23,931 bases of DNA from Chloroflexota bacterium (GTDB lineage: Bacteria > Chloroflexota > Anaerolineae > Ardenticatenales > Ardenticatenaceae): contig DOUV01000359.1 of NCBI GenBank assembly GCA_003520455.1, positions 1-23,931 on the forward strand, given 5' to 3'. A program made the translations under genes and the position numbers. Positions 7,226 to 14,166 of the stretch are shown in pieces (position 1 is the first letter of the stretch; the number at the start of each line of letters is the position of its first letter). The notes under the pieces were generated by a model. The model was not told the DNA's origin, searched no databases, and saw only the letters and a list, made by a program, of their open reading frames with translations.

Positions 7226-7486
7226 ATGGATTCGGAGCCCCGCTTCTGTGAGAATCCGCGCTGCACGGTCGGAACTTGGATGGTAAAGCAATGTTTCGAC
7301 GACGGAGAAGTTTGGTGGGTCAGCGATCGGCGAGGCCACAACAGCTGGAAGATCGCAGCGACAGCCCCGGTGTGTCCCTTCTGCGACACACCGCTCGTCA
7401 CAGCGATAGAGATCGAGGAAGGGATCGAGGAGAGTATCGAACCAGAGGAGGGACCATTGTTCGAGTTTGTGCACGGCCTGGAGTAA
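7226..7486 (+). CDS. Small Cys-rich zinc-ribbon-like protein with acidic tail
   Basis: This 86-residue protein is not a family I can name. It has five cysteines: C8 and C13 (CENPRC), C23, and C50 and C53 (CPFC). Two Cys pairs separated by about 40 residues suggest a zinc ribbon. The middle holds aromatic strands (VWWVSDRRGHNSWKI) and the last 25 residues are strongly acidic (IEIEEGIEESIEPEEG). The best start is ATG 7226, with GGAGG eight bases upstream; in-frame starts at 7187 (TTG) and 7211 (ATG) have poorer spacing. Zinc binding is inferred from the Cys spacing alone. Such small ribbons often bind nucleic acid or a protein partner. It is followed 138 bases later by a stress-like gene on the same strand. 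Confidence 0.7.
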   Translation: MDSEPRFCENPRCTVGTWMVKQCFDDGEVWWVSDRRGHNSWKIAATAPVCPFCDTPLVTAIEIEEGIEESIEPEEGPLFEFVHGLE

Positions 7487-7624
7487 GGCGGAGCGCTGGT
7501 GGCACTCAGCGCACTCGTCGCCAACCGCCTGGCATATCGATTGCTGGTCAACCGTTGGAAGCCTGTAGAGAACGCGAACACCGACGCGACTCGTTCCAGG
7601 ATCCATGAGAGAAAAGAGGAGACC

Positions 7625-8053
7625 GTGCAAGAATCAGACCTGGTATACCTGATTGCCAGCTTCCCCGATACCACCCAGCTCGAGCAGGCCGTCCACGACC
7701 TGGCGGTGCCCCGCGACCAGATCGCGGTCCTCGGAAACGAGGCCAGTGGCGCTGCTGCGCTGGCCGAGTCGCTCGGCCTCGCCACAGAGTTGGACAGCGA
7801 CACTCCGCTGGACGAGGGGCAGCGCGAGCGCCTGGAATGGAACCGAAAGCATCACGACCGCCCATTGCTGGCAGTGGCTGTGCCCGCCGAGGAAGGGCGC
7901 GACGTGCGCCTGCACCTGACGGAACTGGGTGGCGAGATGCTGTGGGCAGCAGACGTGGCCGAGCAGGTCGGCGACGTCGACGTCGAGCCTGGCATGATCA
8001 CGAAGGAGCCGCCACTGCCCGACGGGGACGAACTGGCCTTCAAACGGCGCTGA
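7625..8053 (+). CDS. Small alpha/beta protein, possibly YflT/stress-protein-like
   Basis: This 142-residue acidic protein begins at a GTG preceded by AGAGGAG. The frame extends upstream to 7499, but that part has no SD. Two beta-alpha units are visible: VYLIASFPDTTQLEQAVHDL followed by IAVLGNEASG, and LLAVAVPAEEGRDVRLHLTELGGE. That pattern resembles the general-stress protein 17M/YflT fold or related ferredoxin-like domains in which a protein scans for a residue pair after a Gly-rich turn. The match is by pattern only. The C-terminus is acidic and proline-containing. The next plus-strand gene encodes a BON-domain protein, another family often tied to envelope or osmotic stress, which mildly supports a stress role. 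Confidence 0.65.
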   Translation: MQESDLVYLIASFPDTTQLEQAVHDLAVPRDQIAVLGNEASGAAALAESLGLATELDSDTPLDEGQRERLEWNRKHHDRPLLAVAVPAEEGRDVRLHLTELGGEMLWAADVAEQVGDVDVEPGMITKEPPLPDGDELAFKRR

Positions 8054-8126
8054 GCCGTGAGTTGGCCGACTCGGACGAGACCGAGAGCGACCACTGTCCA
8101 ACGTTTTCACTCAGAAGCTGCCTCTC

Positions 8127-8151
8127 GGTTCGCTTGAATGGGACCGGGTAC
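8127..8151 (+). promoter_or_regulatory. Possible alternative-sigma promoter before the BON gene
   Basis: GGTTCG, 13 bases, then GGGTAC resembles the GTTT-N12-15-GGGTA layout of general-stress (sigmaB-like) promoters. No good sigma70 promoter was seen between 8054 and 8270. The match is weak, and whether this organism has such a sigma factor is unknown. Confidence 0.2.
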
Positions 8152-8205
8152 CTTTTTGCACCGGGGCCATGCCTTTTCTAAGGACCTTGTCTCGAAGCAC
8201 AGCCT

Positions 8206-8257
8206 CCTTCAGAGAGAGCAACTCGCTCTCCCTCTGAGGACCAGTCTCGAAACGAGA
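8206..8257 (+). promoter_or_regulatory. Two consecutive hairpins in the BON gene leader
   Basis: The first hairpin pairs TCAGAGAGAGC with GCTCTccCTCTGA across a five-base loop (8206-8239, one bulge). The second is TCTCG-AAA-CGAGA (8245-8257), ending four bases before the GGAGG of the BON gene. They could stabilise the leader or control access to the SD. The motif GTCTCGAA occurs twice, near 8189 and 8244. Confidence 0.4.
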
Positions 8258-8270
8258 TACGGAGGAACCT

Positions 8271-8804
8271 ATGCCGCGGGAGATTTACACCAACAGTGAT
8301 CCATCGATTAGCGAAGAGGCCTTCGAAGAGAGCGCCATCATGATTGATGAGGACGACGCGGAGGTGGAGCGCGACCTCGCAACCGAAGAGTATTACGACA
8401 CCCAACACGGGGACGGGCACACCTACAACCCGATACAGGCACAGCAGCAGGGATTAACGTACACCCCTCCCGACGACGCACCAGTCCTTCCCAGCGAAGA
8501 TCTCCAGGACGCAGAGATAGCTGCGGGCTACTCGCCAAGCATGGAGGCGAGCAGCCCCGACGCAGAGAGCTTACCCCTCGCTGTCGATAACAACGACCTC
8601 GACCTGCAGGACGATGTCTACACAGCGCTACGCAACAACAGCGAGACCGCCACACTGAATAACGTGTCCGTACGCGTCGACGATGGCATCGTCACACTGC
8701 TCGGAACTGTGCCCGGCGACGACGACATTGCGCGGGTGTTCGACATCGTCAGCGATTTGGATGGTGTCATCGAGGTCCGAAACCGCCTCACCATCGAAGA
8801 ATAG
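8271..8804 (+). CDS. BON-domain protein with acidic disordered N-terminus
   Basis: This 177-residue protein has a long acidic, low-complexity N-terminal region (about residues 1-105, rich in D, E, P, Q, S and Y) and a C-terminal BON domain (about 108-177). The domain shows the usual order: helix LDLQDDVYTALRNN, strand VSVRVDDGIVTLLGTVPG, helix ARVFDIVSDLDGV and final strand EVRNRLTIEE. BON domains, as in OsmY and Kon proteins, bind phospholipid or peptidoglycan and are linked to envelope stress. There is no signal peptide, so this copy is probably cytoplasmic or binds the inner face of the membrane. The ATG at 8271 has GGAGG five bases upstream. It ends 76 bases before a two-way terminator palindrome. 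Confidence 0.85.
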   Translation: MPREIYTNSDPSISEEAFEESAIMIDEDDAEVERDLATEEYYDTQHGDGHTYNPIQAQQQGLTYTPPDDAPVLPSEDLQDAEIAAGYSPSMEASSPDAESLPLAVDNNDLDLQDDVYTALRNNSETATLNNVSVRVDDGIVTLLGTVPGDDDIARVFDIVSDLDGVIEVRNRLTIEE

Positions 8805-8880
8805 AGCGAAGAGGGTGGGCGGGTTGCACCCAGTGGTCCAATCCATCCCGCCCACCTTCCGTCGCGATGGCGTATCTGAC

Positions 8881-8920
8881 TTTCTGTAAAAGTGGCGCGT
8901 ACGCGCCACTTTTACAGAAA
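8881..8920. terminator. Perfect 40-bp palindrome, likely bidirectional terminator
   Basis: Bases 8881-8900 (TTTCTGTAAAAGTGGCGCGT) are exactly the reverse complement of 8901-8920. The RNA folds as an A-tract, a GC-rich stem (AAAAGTGGCGC, loop GTAC, GCGCCACTTTT) and a U-tract on either strand, the classic form of a bidirectional intrinsic terminator. It lies between the convergent BON gene (ends 8804) and the minus-strand 104-aa gene, whose TAA stop is inside the palindrome. Confidence 0.75.
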
Positions 8921-9226
8921 CATCAACACATCATCTCCGTCGCAAGCACCGTCGACGAGCCCGCTGCGGAGCCAGAACGGCGGGGAGGAGCCCGGCGGGC
9001 TCACGGGCATCAGCAGCGGCGGGTAACCTCCGGTGAGACCTTCCACCACCGCGACCGGCCCAGGCACACGCGCAAGCCTCTCCGGCATCAGCTCCTCCCA
9101 ACGCCGCCAGTCCCATTCCTGCCCTCTCCGGCGCGCCCTCGCGAGGGCACCCTCAGCTTCGCCGGCCACGTCCACGGGAAGGCGCTGTTCGCGCGTCAGC
9201 ACCTGGAAAGCGATCCCGACCTGCAC
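8912..9226 (-). CDS. Hypothetical protein, 104 aa, Pro/Arg-rich
   Basis: I do not recognise this family. The start is a GTG at 9226 with a strong AGGAGG six bases upstream, better than any other start in the frame, which extends up to 9379 without an SD. Residues 1-10 form a hydrophobic strand (VQVGIAFQVL), followed by an Arg/Ala-rich helix with Trp (ARRRGQEWDWRRWEEL) and a Gly/Pro-rich half (GPVAVVEGLTGGYPP, PVSPPGSSPPF). It ends DGDDVLMFL, with the stop codon inside the 40-bp palindrome. No signal peptide or membrane span is clear. It is convergent with the BON gene and divergent from the pRiA4b ORF-3 gene. The SD and terminator favour a real gene, but composition is unusual and no homology is claimed. 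Confidence 0.55.
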   Translation of the reverse strand: MQVGIAFQVLTREQRLPVDVAGEAEGALARARRRGQEWDWRRWEELMPERLARVPGPVAVVEGLTGGYPPLLMPVSPPGSSPPFWLRSGLVDGACDGDDVLMFL

Positions 9227-9518
9227 TCTCAACCTCCTCCGTGCGTCCACCGCCCGGCCCCCCTTGCCCACTACCAATCCGAGCCGACGTGAGTGATGTC
9301 GCTGGCGCGAAGGTTCGACTGATTGAGAGACAGTCTGTGGGGCAAAATGAAGCCCCCGGGAGATTGCGGGAGAGCCCATTTTGGGGTAGTGTTCCGTGAA
9401 GTAGGGAGACTGATGATCTGCTTGTCACCCTGTTCCCAGGACTCGATCTCGTAGTTCAGCCTCACCACCACGCTCTGGCAGGTCGTGCCTTCGAGCGAAT
9501 CCGAGTCAGGAGGGCTGC

Positions 9519-10109
9519 ATGAAGACTTACACTTTTCACGTGTCGCTGCCCGGCGCCGGTCGCGTCTGGCGCAAAATCGAGATGGATGCCGATCAAACCC
9601 TGCAGGACTTGCATTTCGCCATCCAGCGTGCCTACGCCTGGGACGCGGACCATCTCTACTCATTCTTCATGAGCGGGAAGGCCTGGGACAGCAGCAGCGA
9701 GTACACGCTGCCTGAGGGCGCCTCCCCGTGGGGAGATGTCGTGGAAGTCGAAGAAGAGAAGGAGGAACCCGATCTGAGCCCTGAAGAGCGGGAAAAAGCC
9801 TTGCGCGAGCTGTTTGGCGGCGGCGCGGGCATGACGGTCGAAGAGATGGAAGCCGAACTGACAGCCTTCTGGGAGGACGTGCTGGCAGAGGAGGAAGCCG
9901 CCCGGTCACGCGATGTGCGAACCACAACCATAGAAGAGCTGAACCTGAAGCCCAAGCAAGAGTTCACGTACCTCTTCGACTATGGCGACGAATGGCGCTT
10001 CAAGGTTCGTGTTCACGCCATCAACGAGAACGCGGAGCCCACTGCCGAGTATCCGCGAGTAGTTGAATCGGTGGGCGAAGCACCGGAGCAGTACCCCGAT
10101 TGGGAATGA
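9519..10109 (+). CDS. Plasmid pRiA4b ORF-3 family protein
   Basis: This 196-residue protein fits the pRiA4b ORF-3-like family (PF07929). The N-terminal half has the family start ([21 protein letters not shown], then [23 protein letters not shown]) and the C-terminal half has the conserved strand pair [21 protein letters not shown], ending with the typical [11 protein letters not shown]. Between them is an acidic, helical linker (about 75-135) longer than in minimal members. The ATG at 9519 has AGGAGG five bases upstream. Members are often found in mobile elements and near transposase-like genes, but their biochemical role is unknown. No transposase accompanies this copy. A histidine phosphatase follows 46 bases later in the same direction. 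Confidence 0.9.
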   Translation: MKTYTFHVSLPGAGRVWRKIEMDADQTLQDLHFAIQRAYAWDADHLYSFFMSGKAWDSSSEYTLPEGASPWGDVVEVEEEKEEPDLSPEEREKALRELFGGGAGMTVEEMEAELTAFWEDVLAEEEAARSRDVRTTTIEELNLKPKQEFTYLFDYGDEWRFKVRVHAINENAEPTAEYPRVVESVGEAPEQYPDWE

Positions 10110-10155
10110 TGCTGAGGATCGAGAGGGCACATTCCCAGAGAAAGTGAGGATCGAT

Positions 10156-10806
10156 ATGCATTTATATCTCGTCCGGCACGGGCAGAGCCACGTCAACCTC
10201 GCGGAGTGGACAGGCGGGAATACCGACGAGGGCTTGACCGATCGCGGGCAACGCCAGGCAGCCGCCTTGGGGGCGTGGTTACCGGTCGTGGCACCCTCGG
10301 TGGACGCGATCTACTGCAGCACCATGCAGCGGGCCCGCGAGACAGCGGCCCCGCTTGCGGTCGCCTACAATTTGGAGGTGCACTACGACGATCGCCTCCG
10401 CGAGATCGGCAACAATCGCTTCGATCACACGCCCTGGCCCAGCGATGCCCTGCCACAGGAATTTGCCGACTACTGGGCTAGCGAGCGTCCCTTCTCGCCC
10501 GTGGCGCTTGTCGAGGGCGGCGAGTCATGGATGCATTTCCGCACGCGCGTGGGGCTCCTGATTGAGGAGTTGGCCGAGCGCTATGCCAATGGAACGGTTA
10601 TCGTGGTCGGCCACGGTGGGGTCGTAGAGGCAACCTTCGACCATATCTTCAACGTCGGTCCCTGGCGCCGTTGCGAAGTGTGGGATCACAACACCGCAGT
10701 GTCACACTTCGAGCACATCGACCATCCCACGCGGGAACGGTGGCGCCTGCACTACCACAATCGAGTCGACCACCTGCGCGAGCTCGAGGGGATTGTGATT
10801 CGGTAA
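10156..10806 (+). CDS. Histidine phosphatase (phosphoglycerate mutase-like)
   Basis: This 216-residue protein belongs to the histidine phosphatase superfamily, branch 1. The phosphate-accepting His8 is in LVRHGQS, the second catalytic His153 in VVGHGG, and the phosphate-pocket Arg61 in [12 protein letters not shown] (residues 81-84) adds the usual acidic residue. The start is ATG 10156, with AGGA five bases upstream; the open frame reaches back into the previous gene without an SD. Substrate cannot be set from sequence: members include phosphoglycerate mutases, cobalamin and alpha-ribazole phosphatases, and broad phosphatases such as PhoE. Length and the single domain suggest a cytoplasmic small-molecule phosphatase. 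It probably shares a transcript with the pRiA4b ORF-3 gene, though the two functions need not be linked. Confidence 0.9.
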   Translation: MHLYLVRHGQSHVNLAEWTGGNTDEGLTDRGQRQAAALGAWLPVVAPSVDAIYCSTMQRARETAAPLAVAYNLEVHYDDRLREIGNNRFDHTPWPSDALPQEFADYWASERPFSPVALVEGGESWMHFRTRVGLLIEELAERYANGTVIVVGHGGVVEATFDHIFNVGPWRRCEVWDHNTAVSHFEHIDHPTRERWRLHYHNRVDHLRELEGIVIR

Positions 10807-10819
10807 AACAGAGCCGGCT

Positions 10820-10844
10820 TGCATCCGCCTCGTTTTCGGATGCA
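10820..10844 (+). terminator. Hairpin after the histidine phosphatase
   Basis: TGCATCCG and CGGATGCA form a perfect 8-bp stem around a nine-base loop, 13 bases after the stop codon. No T-run follows, so it is only a probable terminator. Confidence 0.4.
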
Positions 10845-11029
10845 TCATCTGGTACGTTCGCAGCCGTGCCTTCAAGTGAGCAGTGGTCATATTCGTGTCA
10901 GATGTACCGTTCAGTACAAACTCAAGCCACCTTCCCGGAAATCGAAGTCGGAAACCTGCTCCACTATCTGCTGGTATTCCGGCCACGAGCGCAGGGTGAG
11001 CGGCGATGAGTTCGGATACTCCAGAGAAA

Positions 11030-11054
11030 GGGCGCATCGCTGAGCGACGCGCCC
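11030..11054 (-). terminator. Intrinsic terminator downstream of hpt
   Basis: On the minus strand GGGCGCGTCGC, loop TCA, then GCGATGCGCCC forms an 11-bp stem with one mismatch, followed at once by TTTCTCT. It lies about 70 bases after the hpt stop and would end the long pyrimidine cluster transcript. Confidence 0.65.
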
Positions 11055-11124
11055 CTCTCTATGTTGAATGAGATGCACCATCACGTCGGAGCAGCCGCCG
11101 CTCACCGCAGTCAGCACTGCATGC

Positions 11125-11676
11125 TCAAGAGTAGACCTCCGGTTTCAGGACGGCAATGAAGGGGAGCGTGCGGTGAGCCTCGGAATAGTCGAGGCCGTAG
11201 CCGACGACCCAGACGTCAGGAATGTGGAACCCCAGGTACTCGACCTCGACCGGCACCTGGCGTCGCTCGGCTTTGTCCAGCAAAACACAGGCCCGTAAGG
11301 AGGCGGGGCGACGGGCCTTGAGCGTCTCGCGCAGATAGGCCAGGGTCAGCCCCGTATCGACGATGTCCTCCACAATCAGAACGTGCGCGCCCTCGATGGG
11401 CCGGCGCAGATCGAGTTGGATCCGAACCTGGCCGCTGCTGGTGGCACTCGCGCCGTAGCTGCTGAGCGCCATGAAATCGACGATGTGGGGGACGACCAGG
11501 TGGCGGGTCAGATCGGCGAGAAAGATGAAGGCCCCTTTGAGGATGCCGACGACCACAAGTTGATCGACCCCGGCGTAGTCAGTCGAGATCTCCGCTGCCA
11601 ATTCGCGGACGCGGGCCTGAATGGTCGCCGCATCTATCAGAACCTGTTCGATGTCAGGATGATCTGTGCGAGGCAT
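11125..11676 (-). CDS. hpt: Hypoxanthine (guanine) phosphoribosyltransferase
   Basis: This 183-residue purine-salvage enzyme converts hypoxanthine or guanine plus PRPP to IMP or GMP. The PRPP loop VEDIVDTGLTL (102-112) with the E-D pair and catalytic Asp is intact. GILKGA (44-49) carries the Lys-Gly of the PPi loop, and the base-binding region VVGYGLDYSE (157-166) is typical. Length matches bacterial Hpt (about 180 aa). The ATG at 11676 lies seven bases after the stop of the SDR gene; a GTG at 11682 is an alternative start, and GGTGA within the upstream gene can serve either. It is the last gene of the minus-strand cluster, followed by a terminator. Placing purine salvage at the end of a pyrimidine cluster may simply reflect operon append. 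Confidence 0.93.
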   Translation of the reverse strand: MPRTDHPDIEQVLIDAATIQARVRELAAEISTDYAGVDQLVVVGILKGAFIFLADLTRHLVVPHIVDFMALSSYGASATSSGQVRIQLDLRRPIEGAHVLIVEDIVDTGLTLAYLRETLKARRPASLRACVLLDKAERRQVPVEVEYLGFHIPDVWVVGYGLDYSEAHRTLPFIAVLKPEVYS

Positions 11677-11682
11677 TGTCAC

Positions 11683-12696
11683 TCAGTCACCGAAGGATGC
11701 CGTCGCCCGGCGCCAGCGCTCGGCAAAGGAAAGCTCAGCGTCGCGCAGCTGCAGCACGGAGCCAGGACGCCCCTCGAACTCATCGCGGTACCAGCGGACG
11801 GTCGTGGCGAGCCACGTCTTGAATGGTGTGGCCCCAAAGCCCAGGTCCGTTTCGGCCCGCGCGATGCTCGGGATGAAGGTCATGCCGGCGTACGGCCCGC
11901 CGAGGTCCTGCCCGTTCTGATCGAGAAAGCGCGCCGGGACCTCGACAAAGTCGGGCTCGACCTGGAGGATCGTGGCTGCCGCCTCGAGAAACTCGCGCAG
12001 GGTGATGATCTCCGGTTGCGCGATGTTGTACGTCCGGCCAACCGCCCGCTCCGTGCCGAGCGCCAGGCGGTAGGCCCGCGCCAGGTCCTCGCTGAAGACC
12101 AGCCGAAAACTGTTCGCGCCGCTGTTGGCGAGCAGCAGCGGCCCACCCCGCATCAGGCGGGCAAAGTACCAGGCGCCGCGGTGGGTGGGATCGTGGGGGC
12201 CGAGGACGACCGGCGGCCGGATAATCGTCCAGGGCATCTGGCTCTGCTCGCGCAGCACCTTCTCGGCGTAGACCTTGCCGTGGGCATAGTCCCACCCCGG
12301 ATCACCGGGCCCATACCCGGCCGGGTCGCGGCTGAAATCGACGTCCTCCTCGTCCAGCGGCTGGAGCGTGTCCGCGGGTGCCCAACGGTAGACTGAGCCG
12401 GTGCTGGTCAGCACGTACCGACCGGTTCCGCTAAAGAGGTCCAGCGCCAGCGCCACATCGTCCGGCGTGAAGGCAATGTTGTCGATCAGCGCGTCCCAAG
12501 GGCCAGCCGCGGCCGCCCGCGCCAAATCCGCTCGCCTGGTGCGATCACCAAGAAGCTGATCGACCTTGCCCACCAACGGGGGCGGCAGTGGTCGCTGCCC
12601 ACGAGTGAACAGCGTGACCGCGTGGCCCTCGTTCACGAGTTGCGCCGCGATCTCGGCCCCGAAGAAGCTGGTGCCGCCCAGGACAAGAATCTTCAT
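11683..12696 (-). CDS. NAD-dependent epimerase/dehydratase (extended SDR)
   Basis: This 337-residue protein has the Rossmann NAD(P)-binding turn GGTSFFG (7-13) at its N-terminus, the STGSVYR strand-loop (98-104) and the catalytic Tyr137 and Lys141 in YAHGK. It fits the extended short-chain dehydrogenase family that includes sugar-nucleotide epimerases and isoflavone reductase-like proteins. The substrate is not clear. The start is ATG 12696 (MKILVLGG), which puts the Rossmann strand at residue 1; the SD is weak (AAGG or GAAAG upstream). The open frame extends to 12780 across a large inverted repeat and that part is not coding. It is separated from the aminotransferase by a 120-base spacer with a strong hairpin, so it may be partly uncoupled from the pyrimidine genes. 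Confidence 0.88.
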   Translation of the reverse strand: MKILVLGGTSFFGAEIAAQLVNEGHAVTLFTRGQRPLPPPLVGKVDQLLGDRTRRADLARAAAAGPWDALIDNIAFTPDDVALALDLFSGTGRYVLTSTGSVYRWAPADTLQPLDEEDVDFSRDPAGYGPGDPGWDYAHGKVYAEKVLREQSQMPWTIIRPPVVLGPHDPTHRGAWYFARLMRGGPLLLANSGANSFRLVFSEDLARAYRLALGTERAVGRTYNIAQPEIITLREFLEAAATILQVEPDFVEVPARFLDQNGQDLGGPYAGMTFIPSIARAETDLGFGATPFKTWLATTVRWYRDEFEGRPGSVLQLRDAELSFAERWRRATASFGD

Positions 12697-12753
12697 CGTG
12701 CTTTCTACAACCTTACTTGTGCGTCGAGCCGCTTCTTGACAATCTTCCGGCCA

Positions 12754-12802
12754 GTCGTCCGTTACCGGTTGCCGTGCCAACGGACAACCGGTAACGGACG
12801 AC
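12754..12802. repeat. 18-bp perfect inverted repeat (REP-like hairpin)
   Basis: Arms GTCGTCCGTTACCGGTTG (12754-12771) and its exact reverse complement (12785-12802) flank a 13-base loop. The right arm continues into CGGAC-rich repeats (ACGGACAGCGGACGA). It fills the spacer between the aminotransferase and the SDR gene. No T-run follows on the minus strand. It could be a dispersed intergenic repeat or a transcript-stabilising hairpin. Confidence 0.75.
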
Positions 12803-12816
12803 GGACAGCGGACGAT

Positions 12817-14163
12817 TCAGTCGCCCTGATAGTAGTCGTCGGTGATCTCGAGAGCCTCGTCGATGATCTGCATGCCCTCCTCGATCTGCTCCTCGGTGAT
12901 GCACAGCGGGGGCACGGCAAAGATCCAGTTCCAACGGACGAAGGTGCTCATCCCCCGCTGGCGCAGGTAGCCCGCAAGCTTGGCCATCGGCTCGTTGAGC
13001 GTGCCGGATTGCGGCGTCATCGGCTCGCGCGTCTCGCGGTTCTTCACGACCTCGATGACGTAGAAGAGGCCCATCCCGCGGTACTCGCCCACCGAGGGGT
13101 GGCGCTCCATCAGTCCCTGCATCTCGCGCTCCATCACCGGCTCCATCGCGACAGTGTTCTCGATCAGGTGCTCTTCTTTGTAGACGTCGATGCAGGCACT
13201 CGCCGCAGCGCAACTCACCGGGTGAGACGAGTAGGTAAGGCCGGCGTAGAGCATCTTGTCCTCAAAGTAATCGGCGATCTTCTCGCTGACGATGGTCGCG
13301 CCGAGCGGCACGTAGCCGCAGGTGAGGCCCTTGGCCGTGGCGATAATGTCGGGCTTGATGCCGCCATGCTCGAAGCCGAACCATTTGCCGGTGCGGCCCC
13401 AGCCACTCATGACTTCGTCGGCGATGATGAGGATACCATGCTCGTCGCAGAACTGGCGGAGCCGCTGCCAGTACTCGCGGTTTCGCGGCGGATAGATGAT
13501 TCCACTGGTGCCGTTGACGCCTTCCAGCAAGACGGCGGCCACCGTGTGCGGCCCCTCCAACCGGATGGTCTCCTCAATGTGCATCTCGCACATCAGGTTG
13601 CACTCTGGTAGGTCGCGGCAGAAGAGGCAGCGATAGCGGTAGGGATCGTGGACGTGGCGCACCCAGGGCACTCCGGGCTCATTGGGGATCCCGCGCGGGT
13701 CACCCCCGGCCGTTCCTGTGGCGAAGGTCGCGCCGTGATAGGCGCGGTAGCGCGAGACAATCTTTTGGCGCCCGGTGGCGAGGCGGGCCAGCTTCATTGC
13801 GTTCTCGACTGCCTCGGCGCCACCGAGCGTGAAGAAGGTCTTCTTGAGGCCGGTGACCTCCGAGATTTTCTGACCGGCGATCCCACGAACATCGGTCGCG
13901 AAGGCCGGCTGGATGAAGGCCAGCTTCTCGGCCTGCTCCTGGATCGCCCGGATGACCTTCTTGTTGCCGTGGCCGATGTTGACATTCATCAACTGGCTGG
14001 AAAAGTCCAGGTAGCGATGCCCGTCCACATCCCAGAAATAGACGCCCTCCCCATGGGAGACAGGCACCGGGTTGGTTGCATTCTGAACAGACCACGAGAA
14101 GAGGGTGTACTCGCGGTTGAGGCGAATGATTTCTTGGGCGGACAACTCGCCGTTTCCGGACAT
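12817..14163 (-). CDS. Class III aminotransferase, probably beta-alanine/omega-amino acid:pyruvate
   Basis: This 448-residue PLP enzyme carries the fold-type I class III motifs. These are YHG (142-144), the PLP-ring Asp249 in ADEVMSGWGRTG, and the Schiff-base Lys278 in TAKGLTCGYVPLGA. Family members transfer the terminal amino group of omega-amino acids to pyruvate or 2-oxoglutarate. Given the dihydropyrimidinase and ureidopropionase-like genes upstream, beta-alanine or 3-aminoisobutyrate is the likely donor, giving malonate semialdehyde. Taurine or GABA cannot be excluded. The ATG at 14163 has AAGGAG six bases upstream, overlapping the end of the isochorismatase gene; only three bases separate the two. 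An unusual Cys cluster, CLFCRDLPECNLMC (179-192), lies in the middle domain. Confidence 0.92.
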   Translation of the reverse strand: MSGNGELSAQEIIRLNREYTLFSWSVQNATNPVPVSHGEGVYFWDVDGHRYLDFSSQLMNVNIGHGNKKVIRAIQEQAEKLAFIQPAFATDVRGIAGQKISEVTGLKKTFFTLGGAEAVENAMKLARLATGRQKIVSRYRAYHGATFATGTAGGDPRGIPNEPGVPWVRHVHDPYRYRCLFCRDLPECNLMCEMHIEETIRLEGPHTVAAVLLEGVNGTSGIIYPPRNREYWQRLRQFCDEHGILIIADEVMSGWGRTGKWFGFEHGGIKPDIIATAKGLTCGYVPLGATIVSEKIADYFEDKMLYAGLTYSSHPVSCAAASACIDVYKEEHLIENTVAMEPVMEREMQGLMERHPSVGEYRGMGLFYVIEVVKNRETREPMTPQSGTLNEPMAKLAGYLRQRGMSTFVRWNWIFAVPPLCITEEQIEEGMQIIDEALEITDDYYQGD

Positions 14164-14166
14164 ATT

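Larger units (their letters stand above)
10807..11124. other. Convergent intergenic region without a supported gene
   Basis: This gap separates the plus-strand phosphatase from the minus-strand hpt gene. It holds two hairpins, listed separately. A 68-codon minus-strand frame (10911-11117) has no SD and runs straight through the hpt terminator hairpin, so it is unlikely to be a gene. Confidence 0.4.

Noticed and set aside
10911..11117. 68-codon minus-strand ORF downstream of hpt
   Set aside because: No SD, and it reads through the hpt terminator hairpin. Not supported as a gene.
11383..12396. 337-codon plus-strand open frame
   Set aside because: Antisense to hpt and the SDR gene; no SD and no recognisable domain.
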